A stretch of 64,000 bases of DNA from Zhihengliuella sp. ISTPL4 (GCF_002848265.1 NZ_CP025422.1:3192727-3256726), one strand, 5' to 3'. Shown: positions 7,120-15,431, counted from the stretch's first letter. Notes: generated by a model not told the origin, from the sequence alone. Translations and numbers: made by a program.

Positions 7120-7830
7120 ATGAAACTCGCCCCGCACCTCCACCGCCTCGGCAACGACATCGTCGCCTCGTACCTCATCGATCTGCCCGAGGGCATCACC
7201 CTCGTGGACGCGGGGCTGCCCGGTCACTGGCGCGACCTCCAGCGAGAGCTCGCCGCGATCGGCCGCCCGCTCTCCGACATCCGCGGTCTCGTGCTGACGC
7301 ACGGTGACAGCGACCACATCGGCTTCGCGGAACGACTGCGACGCGAGACGGGAGTTCCGGTCTACATCCACAGCGCCGACGCCCACCGCGTGCGCACCGG
7401 GGAGAAGCCGAAGACTCCCATGGGCCCCGCCCGACTCGGCCCGATGCTCGGCTTCCTCGCCTACGGCCTCCGGAAGAGCGCCCTCCGCACGCGCCACGTC
7501 ACCGAGGTTTCCGAGGTCACGGACGGTGACGTGCTCGACCTCCCCGGGGCGCCGGTCGTCGTGGGTCTTCCCGGGCACTCGCCGGGGAGCATCGCGGTGC
7601 ATGTCCCTGCAGTCGGCGCGGTGTTCGTCGGCGATGCCCTGACCACGCGGCATGTGCTGACGGGGGAGGAGGGCGCGCAACCCGCCCCGTTCACCGACGC
7701 GCCCACGGAAGCCGTGGCCTCGCTCGACCGCCTCGCGACGCTCGACGCCGCGTGGGTCCTTCCCGGGCACGGCGCTCCCTGGCGCGGTACTCCCGCCGAC
7801 ATCGCCGCCGCCGTCCGCGCCCGCTCCTGA
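7120..7830 (+). CDS. Metallo-beta-lactamase-fold hydrolase
   Basis: 236 aa with MBL-fold landmarks: TLVDAGLPG, the THGDSDH metal motif (H61, D65, H66), GHSPGS, the VGDAL Asp and a final PGHG. The usual second His of HxHxDH is Asp63 here (HxDxDH), a variant seen in part of the glyoxalase-II/lactonase-like branch. The substrate cannot be predicted. A GAGAGGATCC ribosome site precedes the ATG. Expression is probably repressed by the neighbouring TetR protein. Confidence 0.85.
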   Translation: MKLAPHLHRLGNDIVASYLIDLPEGITLVDAGLPGHWRDLQRELAAIGRPLSDIRGLVLTHGDSDHIGFAERLRRETGVPVYIHSADAHRVRTGEKPKTPMGPARLGPMLGFLAYGLRKSALRTRHVTEVSEVTDGDVLDLPGAPVVVGLPGHSPGSIAVHVPAVGAVFVGDALTTRHVLTGEEGAQPAPFTDAPTEAVASLDRLATLDAAWVLPGHGAPWRGTPADIAAAVRARS

Positions 7831-7890
7831 CACTCCCCTCTGTCGGGTTCAGAAACGCTCCTCCCCGCGGCTGCCGAGGTGCACTTTCCG

Positions 7891-7981
7891 TCCCGCGAGG
7901 GGGCTCCGCGCGGGATCGAAACCGTGCGGGATGGAAAACGGGCCGGAGACCGTGCGCGGAGGCGCGAATTCCGTCCCGCAC
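7891..7981. terminator. Two tandem stems between convergent genes
   Basis: TCCCGCG / CGCGGGA (7891-7897, 7909-7915) is followed by GTGCGGGATGGAA / TTCCGTCCCGCAC (7924-7936, 7969-7981; 12 of 13 paired). The 166-bp gap between the convergent stops of the MBL and cysteine hydrolase genes makes a bidirectional terminator likely. The CCGTCCCGC core repeated in both stems also fits a REP-type repeat. Confidence 0.6.
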
Positions 7982-7996
7982 GAGCCGGGGGAGGGG

Positions 7997-8587
7997 TCAG
8001 GGGGAGAGGAGGGTGGCGGTGTCGGCCACGGTGATCTGCGGGGGATAGAGGCTCATGACCTGCACGGCGGCGGCGTGGTTCTCCGCTGTGGAGCCGGCGC
8101 AGGCGTCGGCGGCGAGCGTCACGCGTGCCCCGGCGTCCGCGGCGGCGAGAGCAGTGGACACCACGCAGCAGTCCGTCGCCACCCCCGCCAGGACGACCCG
8201 ACCACCGCGCCCCACGATCGCCTCCAGCTCCGGACCCCACTTGCCGAACGTCGGGAGGTCGACGGTCCGATGCGGGGAGAGGCCTTCCGCCTCAGGGACC
8301 AGTGCATAGAGCGCGTCGTCAGCGGGCCGGTCGGCGAAGGGCCACGCGGCGAAGTACTCGCCCCAGGAGGTGGAGCGGTCCGCCGTCGGCAGCCACCGGG
8401 TGACCAGCACGCGCTCGCCGAAGGCGTCCGCGAGCCGTCGGATGTTCGCCATCGCGTCGGTGAAGAACGGCGAGCCCCAGGCCGAATCGGGCGACGCGAA
8501 GATCACCTGCGGGTCGATCACCACGAGCCAGCTTTCGGTCCCTGAGCCTGTCGTCCCCGGGGCCCCTGCGCCTGTCGAAGGGCTCAC
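7997..8587 (-). CDS. Cysteine hydrolase of the isochorismatase-like superfamily
   Basis: 196 aa with the catalytic triad Asp25 (VVIDPQ), Lys116 (FGKWGPEL) and Cys141 (GVATDCCV). Such enzymes hydrolyse amides (nicotinamidase, ureidoacrylate or N-carbamoyl substrates) or vinyl ethers. It is translationally coupled to the NCS1 permease (GTGA overlap), so the imported nucleobase or hydantoin-like compound is probably its pathway substrate. Residues 2-16 are encoded by two tandem copies of repeat A, and the GTG start lies at the repeat edge. The functional domain begins near residue 17. Confidence 0.85.
   Translation of the reverse strand: MSPSTGAGAPGTTGSGTESWLVVIDPQVIFASPDSAWGSPFFTDAMANIRRLADAFGERVLVTRWLPTADRSTSWGEYFAAWPFADRPADDALYALVPEAEGLSPHRTVDLPTFGKWGPELEAIVGRGGRVVLAGVATDCCVVSTALAAADAGARVTLAADACAGSTAENHAAAVQVMSLYPPQITVADTATLLSP
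8537..8585 (-). repeat. Repeat A copy 2 (tandem pair) at the hydrolase start
   Basis: Two units 24 bases apart: GGTCCCTGAGCCTGTCG (8537-8553) and a second unit at 8561-8585 sharing CCTGTCGAAGGG. The coding strand reads CTTCGACAGG, the same orientation as at 3006. The unit abuts the GTG start at 8585-8587. Confidence 0.8.
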
Positions 8588-10023
8588 GACTCCTGCCGCC
8601 GGATCTTCCCTGCCCGGGCGAACCAGGTCACGAGGAACGAGAGCACCAGCGCCGCGAACACCCCGAGGTTCGCGTAGGCCCAGTCCCCGTCCGTCCCGCC
8701 GACGAGGAACAGGAGGTATCCCTGCCAGTTGTTCCACGGCGCCGCGTCGGCGAAGCCGTTGAGCACGAGGCCCCACCCGATCACGCTGGCGACGACCATG
8801 GTGCCGATCGAGGTCCAGTCCCAGGCGCCGTAGCGCCCGCGGCTGTCGAACAGTGCCTCCTCGTCGTAGTCCTTCCGGCGACGCAGGATGTCGGCGATGA
8901 GGATCCCGGCCCACGAGGCGAGCGGTACGCCGAGGGTGATGAGGAAGCTCTGGAACGGGCCGAGGAAGTCGGTCGCGAAGAACACCACGAAGATGGTGCC
9001 CGCCGTGAGGATCGCGCCGTCGATCGCTGCCGCCGACGGCCGCGGAATGCGGATGCCCAGGCTGAGCAGCGTCAGGCCCGAGGAGTAGATGCCGAGAACC
9101 GCGCCGGAGACGAGCGCGAGCACGGCCGTGAGGAGGAAGGGCACGAGCACCCACACAGGCAGGATGCTCGCGAGCGCGCCGATCGGGTCCGCGGCGATCG
9201 CGGCCATGAGCTCATCGTCTGACCCCGCGAGAAGCAGACCGAACACGACGAGGATGACCGGTGCCACCGAGCCGCCGATGGTGTTCCAGGCGACGATCGC
9301 CCCGTCGGACGCGGTGCGCTTCTGGTAGCGCGACCAGTCGGCGGCGATGTTGATCCATCCCAGCCCGAATCCGGCCATCACCATCACGAGCGCGCCGATG
9401 ACCTGGCCGATGCCGCCGTCGGGGCGGGCCATCACGGCGGCGAGGTCGATGGTCGGCGCCGCGAGGATGATGTAGAGGATGGTGACGACGCCGGTGATCC
9501 AGGTGAGCACCGACTGCAGCCGCATGATCGTGTGGTAGCCGAGCACGGAAGCGGCGACGATCAGCGCCGCGACGATCACGGTGGCGAGGATCTTCAGCCA
9601 CAGGCTGTCTCCGTCACCGCCGAGCTGCGTGATCACGGTCGCCGTCGCGAGCACCGCCATGATCGCGAGGAACGTCTCCCAGCCGATCGAGGTCAGCCAG
9701 GACACGATCCCTGGCACCTTCTGTCCCTGCACGCCGAACGCCGCCCGGGAGAGCACCATCGTCGGCGCCGACCCCCGCTTGCCCGCGATCGCGATGAGCC
9801 CGCACAGCAGGAACGACACGACGATGCCGACCACCGAGACGAGGGTCGCCTGCCAGAACGAGATGCCGAAGCCGAGCACGAACGAGCCGTACGACATCCC
9901 GAACACGGAGACGTTCGCCGCGAACCACGGCCAGAACAGGTCGCGGGGTTTGGCGGTCCGCTCGGACTCGGGGATGATCTCGATGCCTGCGCGCTCGATG
10001 AGAGCCGGCCTGATGTCGGTCAT
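8584..10023 (-). CDS. NCS1-family purine/cytosine (nucleobase) permease
   Basis: 479-aa membrane protein with about 12 helices. NCS1 signatures include WFAANVSVFGMSYG near the N-terminus, the SRAAFG segment, GWINIAADWSRY in the middle and LGIYSSGL. Members import cytosine, purines, allantoin or hydantoins with H+ or Na+. The start at 10023 gives the usual short cytosolic N-terminus (PRDLFWPWF). The coupled downstream amidase-like gene favours an amide-bearing ring or its derivative as substrate, which is inference. Confidence 0.88.
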   Translation of the reverse strand: MTDIRPALIERAGIEIIPESERTAKPRDLFWPWFAANVSVFGMSYGSFVLGFGISFWQATLVSVVGIVVSFLLCGLIAIAGKRGSAPTMVLSRAAFGVQGQKVPGIVSWLTSIGWETFLAIMAVLATATVITQLGGDGDSLWLKILATVIVAALIVAASVLGYHTIMRLQSVLTWITGVVTILYIILAAPTIDLAAVMARPDGGIGQVIGALVMVMAGFGLGWINIAADWSRYQKRTASDGAIVAWNTIGGSVAPVILVVFGLLLAGSDDELMAAIAADPIGALASILPVWVLVPFLLTAVLALVSGAVLGIYSSGLTLLSLGIRIPRPSAAAIDGAILTAGTIFVVFFATDFLGPFQSFLITLGVPLASWAGILIADILRRRKDYDEEALFDSRGRYGAWDWTSIGTMVVASVIGWGLVLNGFADAAPWNNWQGYLLFLVGGTDGDWAYANLGVFAALVLSFLVTWFARAGKIRRQES

Positions 10024-10067
10024 CCTCACATCCTGGCACTCCGCGAGCGCGCTCCGCGCGGCCCGAT

Positions 10068-11351
10068 TCAGCCGGCGAAGAAAGTCCCGGCCACGCGGGT
10101 CAGGTCGTGCAGGTCCGAGACCCCCGCGAGCTCGCGGGCGGAGTGCATCGAGAGGATCGGGATGCCCACGTCGACCGTGCGGATGCCGAGCCGGGTCGCG
10201 GTGATCGGACCGATGGTCGAGCCGCACGGCACGCCGTTGTTCGACACGAACTCCTGCGTCACCACGCCGGCCCGATCACACCAGTTCCGCCACGACGCGG
10301 CACCGACCGCATCGGTCGCGTAGCGCTGGTTGGCGTTGAGCTTGAGGATGGGGCCGGAGCCGAGCACGGGCTGCACGACGGGGTCGTGCCGGCCGATGTA
10401 GTTCGGGTGTACGGAGTGGCCGACGTCGCTGGACAGGCACCACGACGACGCGTACGCCTGACGGCGGGCGGAGCCGTCGGCGCCGAGCCCCGCGTAGAGC
10501 CGCTCCAGCACGTCCTCGAGGAAGGGGCCCGCGGCGCCGGAGCGCGACTCGGAGCCGAGCTCTTCGTGATCGAACGCGGCGAGGATCGCGATCGGCGCGC
10601 CCGCGACCGGTGCGTGTGCCGCGAGGGCCACGACGCCCGCGTGCACGGAGGCGAGGTCGTCCAGGCGCCCGGAGGCGAAGAACGCGTCGTCCTTGCCGAA
10701 CACGGCGCCCCGCGCAGCGTCGACGACGACGACGTCGTAACCGCGGATCTCCGCGGCGTCCGCTCCTGCGGACGCCGCGAGCTCGGCCAGCACGTCGGCC
10801 TCGGTCGGGTCGCCTAGGCCCCACACCGGCTGCGTCTCGGTCTGCTTGTCGAGGGCGAGGCCGTTGTTGACCCCCCGATCGAGGTGGATGGCGAGCTGGG
10901 GGAGTCGCAGCAGGGCCCCGGTGTCGGCGAGGACGACCCGGCCGTCGGCGAGAGCCAGCCGGCCGGCGAGGCGCAGCTCCCGATCGAGCCAGGAGTTCAG
11001 CAGCGGACCGCCGTACACCTCGACGGCGGCCTGCAGCCAGCCCCGGGCTCCCGTGGTCGGCTGCGGCTTGAGCTTGAAGCCGGGGGAGTCGGTGTGCGCC
11101 CCGAACACGTGCACGGGTGTCGTGGCGGTCGCGTCCTCCGGAACCACCCACGCGATCGTCGCGCCGTCGCGGACCACGAGGTACCGGCCCCCGGGCTGCG
11201 CGGGCCAGACATCCTCCTCCTGCAGCCGCGTGAAACCGGCCTCCTCCAGACGGCGGGCGGTCTCGGCGGCCGCGTGGTAGCTCGACGGGGAGGCGGCGAC
11301 GAAGTCGGCGAGGTCTTCGGCGTGGGCGAGGGCGTCCGGGGTGACGGGCAT
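10068..11351 (-). CDS. M18-family (aspartyl) aminopeptidase
   Basis: 427 aa, full length for M18. Metal and catalytic motifs are visible: GAHTDSPGFKLKP, the central FDHEELGSES with its metal Glu, and SSDVGHSVHPNY near the end. The family removes N-terminal acidic residues in the cytosol as a large oligomer. It lies 44 bases upstream of the NCS1 permease start on the same strand and may share its transcript. Confidence 0.92.
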   Translation of the reverse strand: MPVTPDALAHAEDLADFVAASPSSYHAAAETARRLEEAGFTRLQEEDVWPAQPGGRYLVVRDGATIAWVVPEDATATTPVHVFGAHTDSPGFKLKPQPTTGARGWLQAAVEVYGGPLLNSWLDRELRLAGRLALADGRVVLADTGALLRLPQLAIHLDRGVNNGLALDKQTETQPVWGLGDPTEADVLAELAASAGADAAEIRGYDVVVVDAARGAVFGKDDAFFASGRLDDLASVHAGVVALAAHAPVAGAPIAILAAFDHEELGSESRSGAAGPFLEDVLERLYAGLGADGSARRQAYASSWCLSSDVGHSVHPNYIGRHDPVVQPVLGSGPILKLNANQRYATDAVGAASWRNWCDRAGVVTQEFVSNNGVPCGSTIGPITATRLGIRTVDVGIPILSMHSARELAGVSDLHDLTRVAGTFFAG

Positions 11352-11423
11352 GGCATGACCTTCCTGCGCGGGGTGTCCTTCGAGCGTAGTCGCGCCGCGT
11401 CACCACCTTCTCCCGGGCGGGGA

Positions 11424-11429
11424 TAGGGT
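11424..11429 (+). promoter_or_regulatory. Likely -10 box for the riboswitch/DMT transcript
   Basis: TAGGGT sits about eight bases before the first conserved riboswitch bases, as expected for a transcript beginning near 11436. No clear -35 is seen. Confidence 0.4.
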
Positions 11430-11437
11430 GGTGGTGA

Positions 11438-11545
11438 TAGCGCCTAGGGTTCCGGGGTCTGCGCCCGTCTGGTCCGAGCGACGCCACGGTCCTCCTCCGC
11501 AGGAGGGCCGTCATCTGACAGGACAAAAGCCCGGAGGACCCGATT
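11438..11545 (+). ncRNA. ykkC-class riboswitch, probably guanidine-I
   Basis: The leader of the DMT transporter carries the conserved ykkC blocks in order: CTAGGGTTCCG (11444-11454), a short stem GGG/CCC, CTGGTCCGAG (11469-11478), a long hairpin ACGGTCCTCCT / AGGAGGGCCGT, then GGACAAAAGCCCGG (11521-11534). These identify the ykkC fold. Subtypes sense guanidine, ppGpp, PRPP or nucleotides, and a transporter of the drug/metabolite class favours guanidine. The ACACGG block before the last motif is not canonical here (CTGACA), so the ligand is less certain than the class. Control is probably at the ribosome site, since no terminator follows. Confidence 0.85.
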
Positions 11546-11577
11546 CGTCGCGCCCGCGGCGGAGGGAAGGGTCTGCC

Positions 11578-12441
11578 GTGTCCGCTGTCGCTCTCGTCCT
11601 CGTCCTCGCCGCCGCGATCGCCCACGCCTCCTGGAACGTCATCGCACACGGCATCAGCCGCGCCGGTTCGCCGTTCCTGTGGTGGGGTGCGGTCGCCAGC
11701 TCCGTCGTCTGGATCGGGGCCGTGCCGTTCACGGGGGGACTCGGTGCGGCCGACCTCGGCTCGTTCGCGCTCGGGGCGTCGGTCTCCGCGGTCCTGCACG
11801 TCGCGTACATGGCGGTGCTGCAGCGCGGCTACCGGGAAGGCAGCCTCTCGACCGTCTACGCGACGGCGCGGGGGACCGGCCCCTTCCTCTCCGTCATCGT
11901 CGCCGTGCTCCTGCTGGGGGAGCGGCCGTCGGCCGTCGCGCTCGTCGGAGTCGCAGCGGTGATCGCCGGCGTCGTCGCGATCGGGTTCGTCGACCGCCGG
12001 CCGGCGGGAAGCGGCCGCCGCATCGACCCCGGTCTCCTGTTCGGCGCCCTCACCGGCGTCGCGATCGCGGTCTATACGATCTGGGACGCCCACGCGGTGC
12101 GGGAATGGGAGCTGTCACCCGTGGCGTTCATGGTCGGCACCACACTGCTGCAGGTGCCGTTCTACTCCGTCGCGGTGCGCGGACGATGGGGTGCGGTGCT
12201 GGCGCTGGGGCGCACGCAGTGGCGCCGCATCCTCGCGTTCGGCGTCCTCTCACCGCTGTCCTACATCCTCGTGCTGACCGCCATACAGATCGCTCCGGTG
12301 GCGCTCGTGGCGCCGCTCCGCGAGGTCAGCGTCGTGCTCGTGAGCCTGTTCGGCGCCTTCGTCCTGAAGGAATCCCGCCCCGGCTGGCGGATCGGCGCAT
12401 CGCTGGTGGTCCTCACCGGCATCGTGCTGCTCGCGCTCTGA
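11578..12441 (+). CDS. EamA/DMT-superfamily transporter under riboswitch control
   Basis: 287 aa from the GTG at 11578, preceded by GGAGGGAAGG. Two EamA repeats give ten helices. The first helix contains the family-typical HASWNVIAHG, and GERP and KESRPGW end the two halves. Guanidine-I riboswitches more often control small SMR exporters, so this larger DMT protein is a candidate guanidine or guanidinium exporter of a different type. Its stop is ten bases from the convergent response-regulator stop, with a small CTGAG/CTCAG hairpin. Confidence 0.85.
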   Translation: MSAVALVLVLAAAIAHASWNVIAHGISRAGSPFLWWGAVASSVVWIGAVPFTGGLGAADLGSFALGASVSAVLHVAYMAVLQRGYREGSLSTVYATARGTGPFLSVIVAVLLLGERPSAVALVGVAAVIAGVVAIGFVDRRPAGSGRRIDPGLLFGALTGVAIAVYTIWDAHAVREWELSPVAFMVGTTLLQVPFYSVAVRGRWGAVLALGRTQWRRILAFGVLSPLSYILVLTAIQIAPVALVAPLREVSVVLVSLFGAFVLKESRPGWRIGASLVVLTGIVLLAL

Positions 12442-12450
12442 GGCGGCGAC

Positions 12451-13104
12451 TCAGCGGAAGGTGACGAGTCCGGCGTGGGCTGCCGTGACGAGGATCTGCA
12501 CGCGGTCGCGCAGGTGCCACTTCGACATCATGCGGCCGAGGTGCGCCTTCACCGTCCCCTCCGAGACGATGAGCGCCTTGGCGATCTCCGCATTGGACAT
12601 CCCCTTGGCGAGGCACTGCAGAACCTCTTCCTCGCGCTCGGTGAGGGGTTCGAGGGTCTCAGCCGCGGCAGCGGGAGTGGTGGAGCGCACGTGGCGGATC
12701 AACATCGACGCGATGCGGGGCGACAGCGAGCTCGCTCCGGCGAACACCTCCCGCACACCCGTGACGATCTCCTCCGCACTGGAATCCTTGAGCAGATAGC
12801 CGGAGGCACCGGCGCTCAGCATGGGCAGCACGGTGTCGCTGCCGTCGAGCGTGGTGACGGCGAGGATGCGCACGTCGGGCCACCGTTCGGCGATGGCCGC
12901 GGTCGCCTCGATACCGTTCATCTCCGGCATCTGAACGTCCATCATCACGACGTCCGGCTTCTCGCGCTCGACCGTCGTGAGGGCCTCCAGGCCGTCCTCC
13001 GCCTGCGCCACGACCGTGATCTCGGGCGCGCGCGACACGAAGTGCGAGAGCGCGGAGCGGACCAGAGGATCGTCATCGACGATCACGACGCGGATTTCCT
13101 GCAT
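12451..13104 (-). CDS. NarL/LuxR-type response regulator
   Basis: 217 aa. The receiver has acidic residues D10-D12, phospho-acceptor Asp56 (MMDVQMP), Thr84 and Lys106 (LLKDSS). The C-terminal LuxR HTH (about 150-205) has LTEREEEVLQCLAKGMSNAEIAKAL split over two helices. It is encoded divergently from the micropeptide-kinase unit rather than in the common kinase-regulator order, with 149 bases shared between them. It very likely pairs with the kinase at 13331. Confidence 0.93.
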   Translation of the reverse strand: MQEIRVVIVDDDPLVRSALSHFVSRAPEITVVAQAEDGLEALTTVEREKPDVVMMDVQMPEMNGIEATAAIAERWPDVRILAVTTLDGSDTVLPMLSAGASGYLLKDSSAEEIVTGVREVFAGASSLSPRIASMLIRHVRSTTPAAAAETLEPLTEREEEVLQCLAKGMSNAEIAKALIVSEGTVKAHLGRMMSKWHLRDRVQILVTAAHAGLVTFR

Positions 13105-13145
13105 GGGGGAAGCCTAACGGCGTGAAGCGGGCGCTCTGAGGATGT

Positions 13146-13167
13146 AGACCTTTGGCTATCGAGGTCT
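13146..13167. promoter_or_regulatory. Inverted repeat in the divergent regulator/micropeptide region
   Basis: AGACCT (13146-13151) and AGGTCT (13162-13167) are separated by ten bases, in the 149-bp region between the regulator start and the micropeptide gene. This is a plausible site for the LuxR-type regulator itself. Confidence 0.5.
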
Positions 13168-13253
13168 GGACGAAGGCCAGATGTGCGCTCCGCGCGCCGC
13201 CGAGAAGATGAATACAGACATCGACAAACGGCACTAGAACGGAGGTGAATGTA

Positions 13254-13301
13254 ATGACTTTCTGGCAGCAGGTTGGCAAGTTCTTTGGTCTCGTCCGCTA
13301 G
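13254..13301 (+). CDS. Micropeptide MTFWQQVGKFFGLVR (15 aa) upstream of a histidine kinase
   Basis: A 15-codon frame starts at ATG 13254 and ends at TAG 13301. Its ribosome site GGAGGTGA (13241-13248) complements the 3' end of 16S rRNA over eight bases, the best such match I see in the window, with five bases of spacing. The peptide is hydrophobic with two positive charges (K9, R15) and aromatic residues W4, F3, F10 and F11, and it could form an amphipathic helix. The kinase start follows 29 bases after the stop. It may be a secreted or membrane-active signal sensed by the kinase, or a leader peptide whose translation affects the kinase gene. No signal sequence is present, so any export would be leaderless. 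I know no named family. Confidence 0.65.
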   Translation: MTFWQQVGKFFGLVR

Positions 13302-13330
13302 AGTACCTGGCGAATAGGAGATAGTGAACC

Positions 13331-14473
13331 ATGGCCTTCGACCATTCGATTCGCGGTTCCGCGGATTCGCTCCGGCTAGGTCGAGGCGAGAAGCTCACCG
13401 CCGTCGAACGCATCGTCGTTCTGGTGATCATCTCCATCCCCGTCGCCATCGACGTGATCGGACTCATCGTCGCTCCGGGTGCGAACCCGGCGGCCGTCCT
13501 GGTGAGCATCGCGTCATCGGCCGTCTTCGCCCTCTATCTCTGGAAACCCCTCATCGCGACCTGCGCCCTCGGCGTCGTGTTCGCACTCTCTTTTTTGGCA
13601 GGAACCGAATCCCAGGTCCTGACTGCCGCCGCTGTCGCGGCCGGGCTGGTCATGCGACTCGGGTGGACCGCGTTGATCCTGTCGTACACCGGTGCCTTTC
13701 TCGTCGCCGCCGCTCTCGTGGCGTTCGGTGATGAGGACTCCGGCGTGAACGTCGCGCTCTTCCTCGTCTTCGCTGCCGTATCCGGCGCCGTGGGCTTCGC
13801 CCTGCGAGTGGCGTTCGATCGCGGCAGCAGACTCGAGCGTCAGCTGGAGGCTGCGGCCGAGCAGGAGAAGGAAGCCGTTCTCGCCGAGCGACGATGGATC
13901 GCCGGCGAGCTGCACGACAGCATCGCGCACCACCTCACCGTGGTGTCGCTGCACGTGCAGATGCTCGAAGACCCTGACGTCAGCGACGGCTCCCGGGAGG
14001 CGATCCGCGTCGCCGCCCGCAAAGCCATGACAGACCTCCGTTTCGTGATCGACCTCGCCGACGACGGACCGCGTGCCGCGGGCATGCCGACCGGTGATCT
14101 CGTCGCCGCGATCGAGGAAGCGCAGACCGAATTCGAAGCGGCCGGGCACGACGTCATCCTCGATGGCGACCCCGGCGACGAACGCATTCCCCGCGCGGTC
14201 GAGATCGTGCTCGCGCGCATCGTGCGCGAGTCGGCCACGAATGTCCTGAAGTATGCCGGCCCCGGAACCGTCGAGATCCGTCTCGTGGTGGACGACGACA
14301 AGGCCCATCTGTCCCTGCGCAGCCCGCTTCCGACGACCCCGCGAAGGGAGCTGTCCTCCAGCCGGACGGGGCTGGGTCGGATGGCCGAGCGCGTCATGGG
14401 CGCCAGTGGCGAGTTCAGCGCCGGCGAAGTGGACGGGCACTGGCTCGTCTCTGCGGTGTTGCCGGTGGTGTGA
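13331..14473 (+). CDS. Membrane sensor histidine kinase (HisKA_3)
   Basis: 380 aa. Residues 25-160 hold about five hydrophobic helices with short loops and no large extracellular domain. A short coiled segment (165-185) leads to the dimerisation and phosphotransfer helix with His195 (GELHDSIAHH). The ATPase domain has the N-box RESATNVLKYA and a GLGRMAERV G-box. A sensor buried in the membrane suits a hydrophobic ligand or peptide. It follows the 15-aa peptide gene with its own AGGAG site, and its partner regulator is divergent. Confidence 0.93.
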   Translation: MAFDHSIRGSADSLRLGRGEKLTAVERIVVLVIISIPVAIDVIGLIVAPGANPAAVLVSIASSAVFALYLWKPLIATCALGVVFALSFLAGTESQVLTAAAVAAGLVMRLGWTALILSYTGAFLVAAALVAFGDEDSGVNVALFLVFAAVSGAVGFALRVAFDRGSRLERQLEAAAEQEKEAVLAERRWIAGELHDSIAHHLTVVSLHVQMLEDPDVSDGSREAIRVAARKAMTDLRFVIDLADDGPRAAGMPTGDLVAAIEEAQTEFEAAGHDVILDGDPGDERIPRAVEIVLARIVRESATNVLKYAGPGTVEIRLVVDDDKAHLSLRSPLPTTPRRELSSSRTGLGRMAERVMGASGEFSAGEVDGHWLVSAVLPVV

Positions 14474-14517
14474 CGGCCGCGTATCCTGAGACGACGCCCG
14501 TGATTCCGGGCCTGAGA

Positions 14518-14671
14518 CCGTGGACGAAAGTCTACGGCCATCTCGACATTCGGCTCTTCAGCGGCCTCGCGGCGCCGACATATCCTGAAGGCTCCCCAGA
14601 TAAAGCGTCCCCAGCGCTGCGATCGCGGGCGCGATCTTTCTGGCTTCTCAAACTCCCGCGCCCGCGATCGC
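14518..14671. terminator. Structured convergent intergenic region with 15-bp inverted repeat
   Basis: Between the convergent kinase and GntR stops (214 bp) there is a stem CCGTGGAC-GAAA-GTCTACGG with a GNRA-type loop (14518-14537). It is followed by a perfect 15-bp inverted repeat, GCGATCGCGGGCGCG (14619-14633) with its complement at 14657-14671, loop 23. This should act as a bidirectional terminator. The first stem could also belong to a small RNA. No protein is likely here. Confidence 0.65.
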
Positions 14672-14687
14672 GAATCTGTCTCGGGCC

Positions 14688-15431
14688 TCAGCCGCCGACT
14701 GCCCGCATGTAGTGTCCGTCCGTCGAGATTCCGGACGCCGCCACGGTGAACCGGACCACCTCGCTGAGGTAGCGGTCCTCCGACGCTTCGAAGATGCGCC
14801 CACCGGCGTCCTTCGAGGTGCGGGTCAACCGCAGGATCGGTGTTCCTCGCGGCACGCGCAGGAGTGCGGCGTCCTGGTCGTCCGCCGCGACTGCGTCGAT
14901 CACATGCTGGAGAGCGACGATCGGGTGCCCGATCGAGGCGAGATACTCGGTGATCGACACCGCGTCGAGGTCGACATCGAAGAGCCGCCGACCGACCTCC
15001 TCGGTGTAGGCCAGGCGCTCCAGCATGGTCGGCCGACCGTCGAGCAGCCGCAGTCGCACCACGCTGACGATCGTGTCGTCCGGCGCGACGCCGAGCGCGG
15101 GAGCGAGAGCACCCGCACGGCGCAGGCTCAGTTCCTGGGTCTGCGCGCCGGGAATGACGCCGAGGTCTCGTGCCCAGCGGGTGAAGGGTACGGAGACGTC
15201 GACCGCCTGATTCGCCTTGCGGGCCACCACCCGTGCCGGACGGCCCCGGGTGGTCTCGATCAGGCCCTCGGCGCGCAGAGCCGCGAGGGCATTGCGGATC
15301 GGGCCGCGCGACGTCTGCCAGTGCTCCGCCAGCTCCGCTTCGGTCGGGACGTCATCGCCGGCGCGGAGCGTGCCGCCGGTGATCTGCGCGCGCAGGTCGT
15401 CGGCGATCTGGGTGTATACAGCCTCGGCCAC
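14688..15431 (-). CDS. GntR/HutC-family regulator (UTRA domain) of the phosphonate operon
   Basis: 247 aa. The N-terminal wHTH spans about residues 5-70 (YTQIADDLRAQITGG, PTEAELAEHWQTSRGPIRNAL). The UTRA ligand domain occupies 90-240, with LRLLDGRPTMLERLAY and the final EASEDRYLSE. It starts at GTG 15431 with almost no leader and is divergent from phnD. Members close to PhnF respond to phosphonates or related small molecules. Location makes it the likely local regulator of the phn genes. Confidence 0.9.
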   Translation of the reverse strand: MAEAVYTQIADDLRAQITGGTLRAGDDVPTEAELAEHWQTSRGPIRNALAALRAEGLIETTRGRPARVVARKANQAVDVSVPFTRWARDLGVIPGAQTQELSLRRAGALAPALGVAPDDTIVSVVRLRLLDGRPTMLERLAYTEEVGRRLFDVDLDAVSITEYLASIGHPIVALQHVIDAVAADDQDAALLRVPRGTPILRLTRTSKDAGGRIFEASEDRYLSEVVRFTVAASGISTDGHYMRAVGG

